Positions 4,020-5,267 of a stretch of DNA of 5,267 bases are shown here, piece after piece. Below the pieces are notes generated by a model, which was not told where the DNA came from, did no database searches, and saw only the letters and a list, made by a program, of their open reading frames with translations. Within the stretch, counting starts at the first letter, position 1. Each line of letters opens with the position of its first letter. The stretch comes from Pleurocapsa sp. MO_226.B13. GTDB lineage: Bacteria; Cyanobacteriota; Cyanobacteriia; Cyanobacteriales; Xenococcaceae. The position numbers and the translations under genes were made by a program. The stretch is from positions 1-5,267 of the forward strand of contig JASJEI010000524.1 of assembly GCA_030064795.1 (NCBI GenBank), read 5' to 3'.

Positions 4020-5267
4020 ATGTTTCACAAATCAATATTACAAGTACAAGAAGAACTAAAGTACCATAAGAGCCAACAAGAACAACTTGAGCAACAACTC
4101 TACGCCCTCAAGTCTTATGAAGAATTTGCAGCCCAAGCTTATGACAATGTAAAAGAAACAATAGAACAGATTCAAGACCCTAAATATCTTCAACTCTTCA
4201 AAGAAAGCCTACTGTCATTATTCCCTACAGAGAAACCAGTTTATTTAGAAGAAAATATAGAAGTTATTGACTCTCCAACAGTAGAAGAAAAGAAAGATAA
4301 AGAGTTCGGTTCATTAAGTTATTACGAATTGACAGGTAAACCAGATACCAGACCCGACACATACGAGGACATAGCACACAACATTACTTACAGTTCTAGT
4401 GGCAGAGCCTACGTTGGATTTAATGATAAGCAACAAGCAGAAGAGTTCAGAGAAAGTATTACTGAGCCTTGTATGCTTAGTGATACTGAGACTATGAATG
4501 GCTACAAGTATGAAGTTAAGTTCTACTGCGATCGCAAATATCTTGATGAATTACTAACCCAACTACATAATGATGATTTTGAACAAGATGAAGATTGGAC
4601 ACCAGAGCAGAAGGCCGAACTTGATTTCCAAGAAAGGCTAATTCGTACCGCCCCTGATATCTTCTATGACGGTACTGAATCTACTTGTTATCTAGGCTTT
4701 AAAGCAAAAGGTAGGGCCGACAATTATGGCAGCTACTTGACTAGAATATTAGACATTGCTGAAAAGTATACAGTGACCAATAAACCTCGTGTTACTACCA
4801 ATACTAAGTATGAGCTTAGATTAGAAGCGATCGCTGAAGAAGATGCTAAACATCTAGCCAAGTTTGACCTCAAGAAAGATTATGACCACCCCGACAATCG
4901 CGAAGCGAGAGAAGTTTGGCGCACTACAAGGAAAAGAGAAGTACCACCAGCTTGTAAACCCTTACCACGTAGCACCCCACTGGATGACATAAGGTTAGGT
5001 GAGATTGTATCTGTTGGTACTAACAGTAAACAATATAAGGTAATAGACCATGTTGTATTAGATGGCGTGCCACATCTAGAAGTGGTTGCTACATATAACT
5101 CAGAAATGCCAGCCCTGGTTGGTAAGACTAGCTATCTCAAAGAAGTATACCGTGTGCTAAAAGAGGATATCCATGTAAACTCTAAACTTGAGGAGAGTAA
5201 AAGTGATTTAAGTTTCCCTGCTCCTCCATACAAAGAGATACCCCTAGACCAAGTAGAGTTATGTGAT
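4020..5267 (+). CDS. Large hypothetical protein with a duplicated domain (3' end outside window)
   Basis: ATG at 4020 follows AAAGGT (4005-4010) with 9 bases between. The frame stays open for 416 codons to the window edge, so the stop is missing. Residues 1-65 are Gln/Glu/Lys-rich and likely coiled coil. Residues 122-184 and 214-283 look like two divergent copies of one domain: ITY...YVGF..K..A followed by YKYEVKFYCDRKYLDELL, against IFY...YLGFKAKGRA followed by TKYELRLEAIAEEDAKHL. A charged link (about 284-318) leads to a small beta-rich part (320-380, LGEIVSVGTNSKQYKVIDHV), and a Pro-rich segment begins near 399. No signal peptide, membrane helix or nuclease, ATPase or methylase motif is visible, and I do not recognise the family. 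It holds both HIP1 sites of the window, which fits long residence in a cyanobacterium. It is probably co-transcribed with the gene at 3462. Confidence 0.88.
   Translation, partial: MFHKSILQVQEELKYHKSQQEQLEQQLYALKSYEEFAAQAYDNVKETIEQIQDPKYLQLFKESLLSLFPTEKPVYLEENIEVIDSPTVEEKKDKEFGSLSYYELTGKPDTRPDTYEDIAHNITYSSSGRAYVGFNDKQQAEEFRESITEPCMLSDTETMNGYKYEVKFYCDRKYLDELLTQLHNDDFEQDEDWTPEQKAELDFQERLIRTAPDIFYDGTESTCYLGFKAKGRADNYGSYLTRILDIAEKYTVTNKPRVTTNTKYELRLEAIAEEDAKHLAKFDLKKDYDHPDNREAREVWRTTRKREVPPACKPLPRSTPLDDIRLGEIVSVGTNSKQYKVIDHVVLDGVPHLEVVATYNSEMPALVGKTSYLKEVYRVLKEDIHVNSKLEESKSDLSFPAPPYKEIPLDQVELCD
4528..4535. repeat. HIP1 octamer GCGATCGC
   Basis: This perfect HIP1 palindrome lies within the gene at 4020, extended by T and A to TGCGATCGCA. 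HIP1 is greatly over-represented in many cyanobacterial genomes, so it supports the host assignment. Confidence 0.9.
4827..4834. repeat. Second HIP1 octamer GCGATCGC
   Basis: This is a second perfect copy, about 300 bases after the first and in the same gene, encoding Ala-Ile-Ala. I saw no other copy in the window; the left 4.5 kb has none, in keeping with more recently acquired DNA or a plasmid. Confidence 0.9.

Overview
The window looks cyanobacterial, most likely from a filamentous Nostocales-type genome and probably a plasmid or another accessory region. It is AT-rich. It carries two copies of the cyanobacterial HIP1 octamer GCGATCGC (4528-4535 and 4827-4834). Its largest gene belongs to a membrane pentapeptide-repeat family that I know from cyanobacteria. 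No rRNA, tRNA, CRISPR array or complete transposase gene is visible.

Left part (1-723). Two 15-base direct repeats at 77-91 and 100-114 resemble the transposase-binding repeats at the ends of Tn7-like/CAST-type elements. They stop at TTGACA (112-117). Directly after them, in one open frame up to 347, comes the C-terminal part of an HNH endonuclease that has lost its catalytic half. The simplest reading is that a transposon, lying mostly left of this window, cut the HNH gene. The stretch 348-723 holds no convincing gene. It contains short tandem repeats (522-540 and 541-590), a possible promoter and a terminator-like hairpin.

Middle (724-3240). A 58-residue single-pass membrane protein with a good ribosome binding site (724-900) is followed by a hairpin. 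On the minus strand lies a 682-residue protein in which two pentapeptide-repeat blocks flank a hydrophobic Gly/Ala/Val-rich region, followed by a conserved C-terminal half with a coiled coil. In 68 consecutive codons of the membrane region, 67 end in A, so the other frames there read as artificial poly-Leu or poly-Ser proteins.

Right part (3241-5267). Two genes point right, divergent from the pentapeptide gene. The first (163 residues) resembles phage- or plasmid-borne hypothetical proteins as I remember them, and has a strong intrinsic terminator ending 10 bases before its start codon. The second (416 residues visible, no stop before the window edge) begins 66 bases later, behind a perfect 9-bp inverted repeat that touches its ribosome binding site. 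It has an N-terminal coiled coil and two divergent copies of one domain. Both are probably accessory genes of unknown function sharing a transcript, with RNA structure at each start that could control expression.
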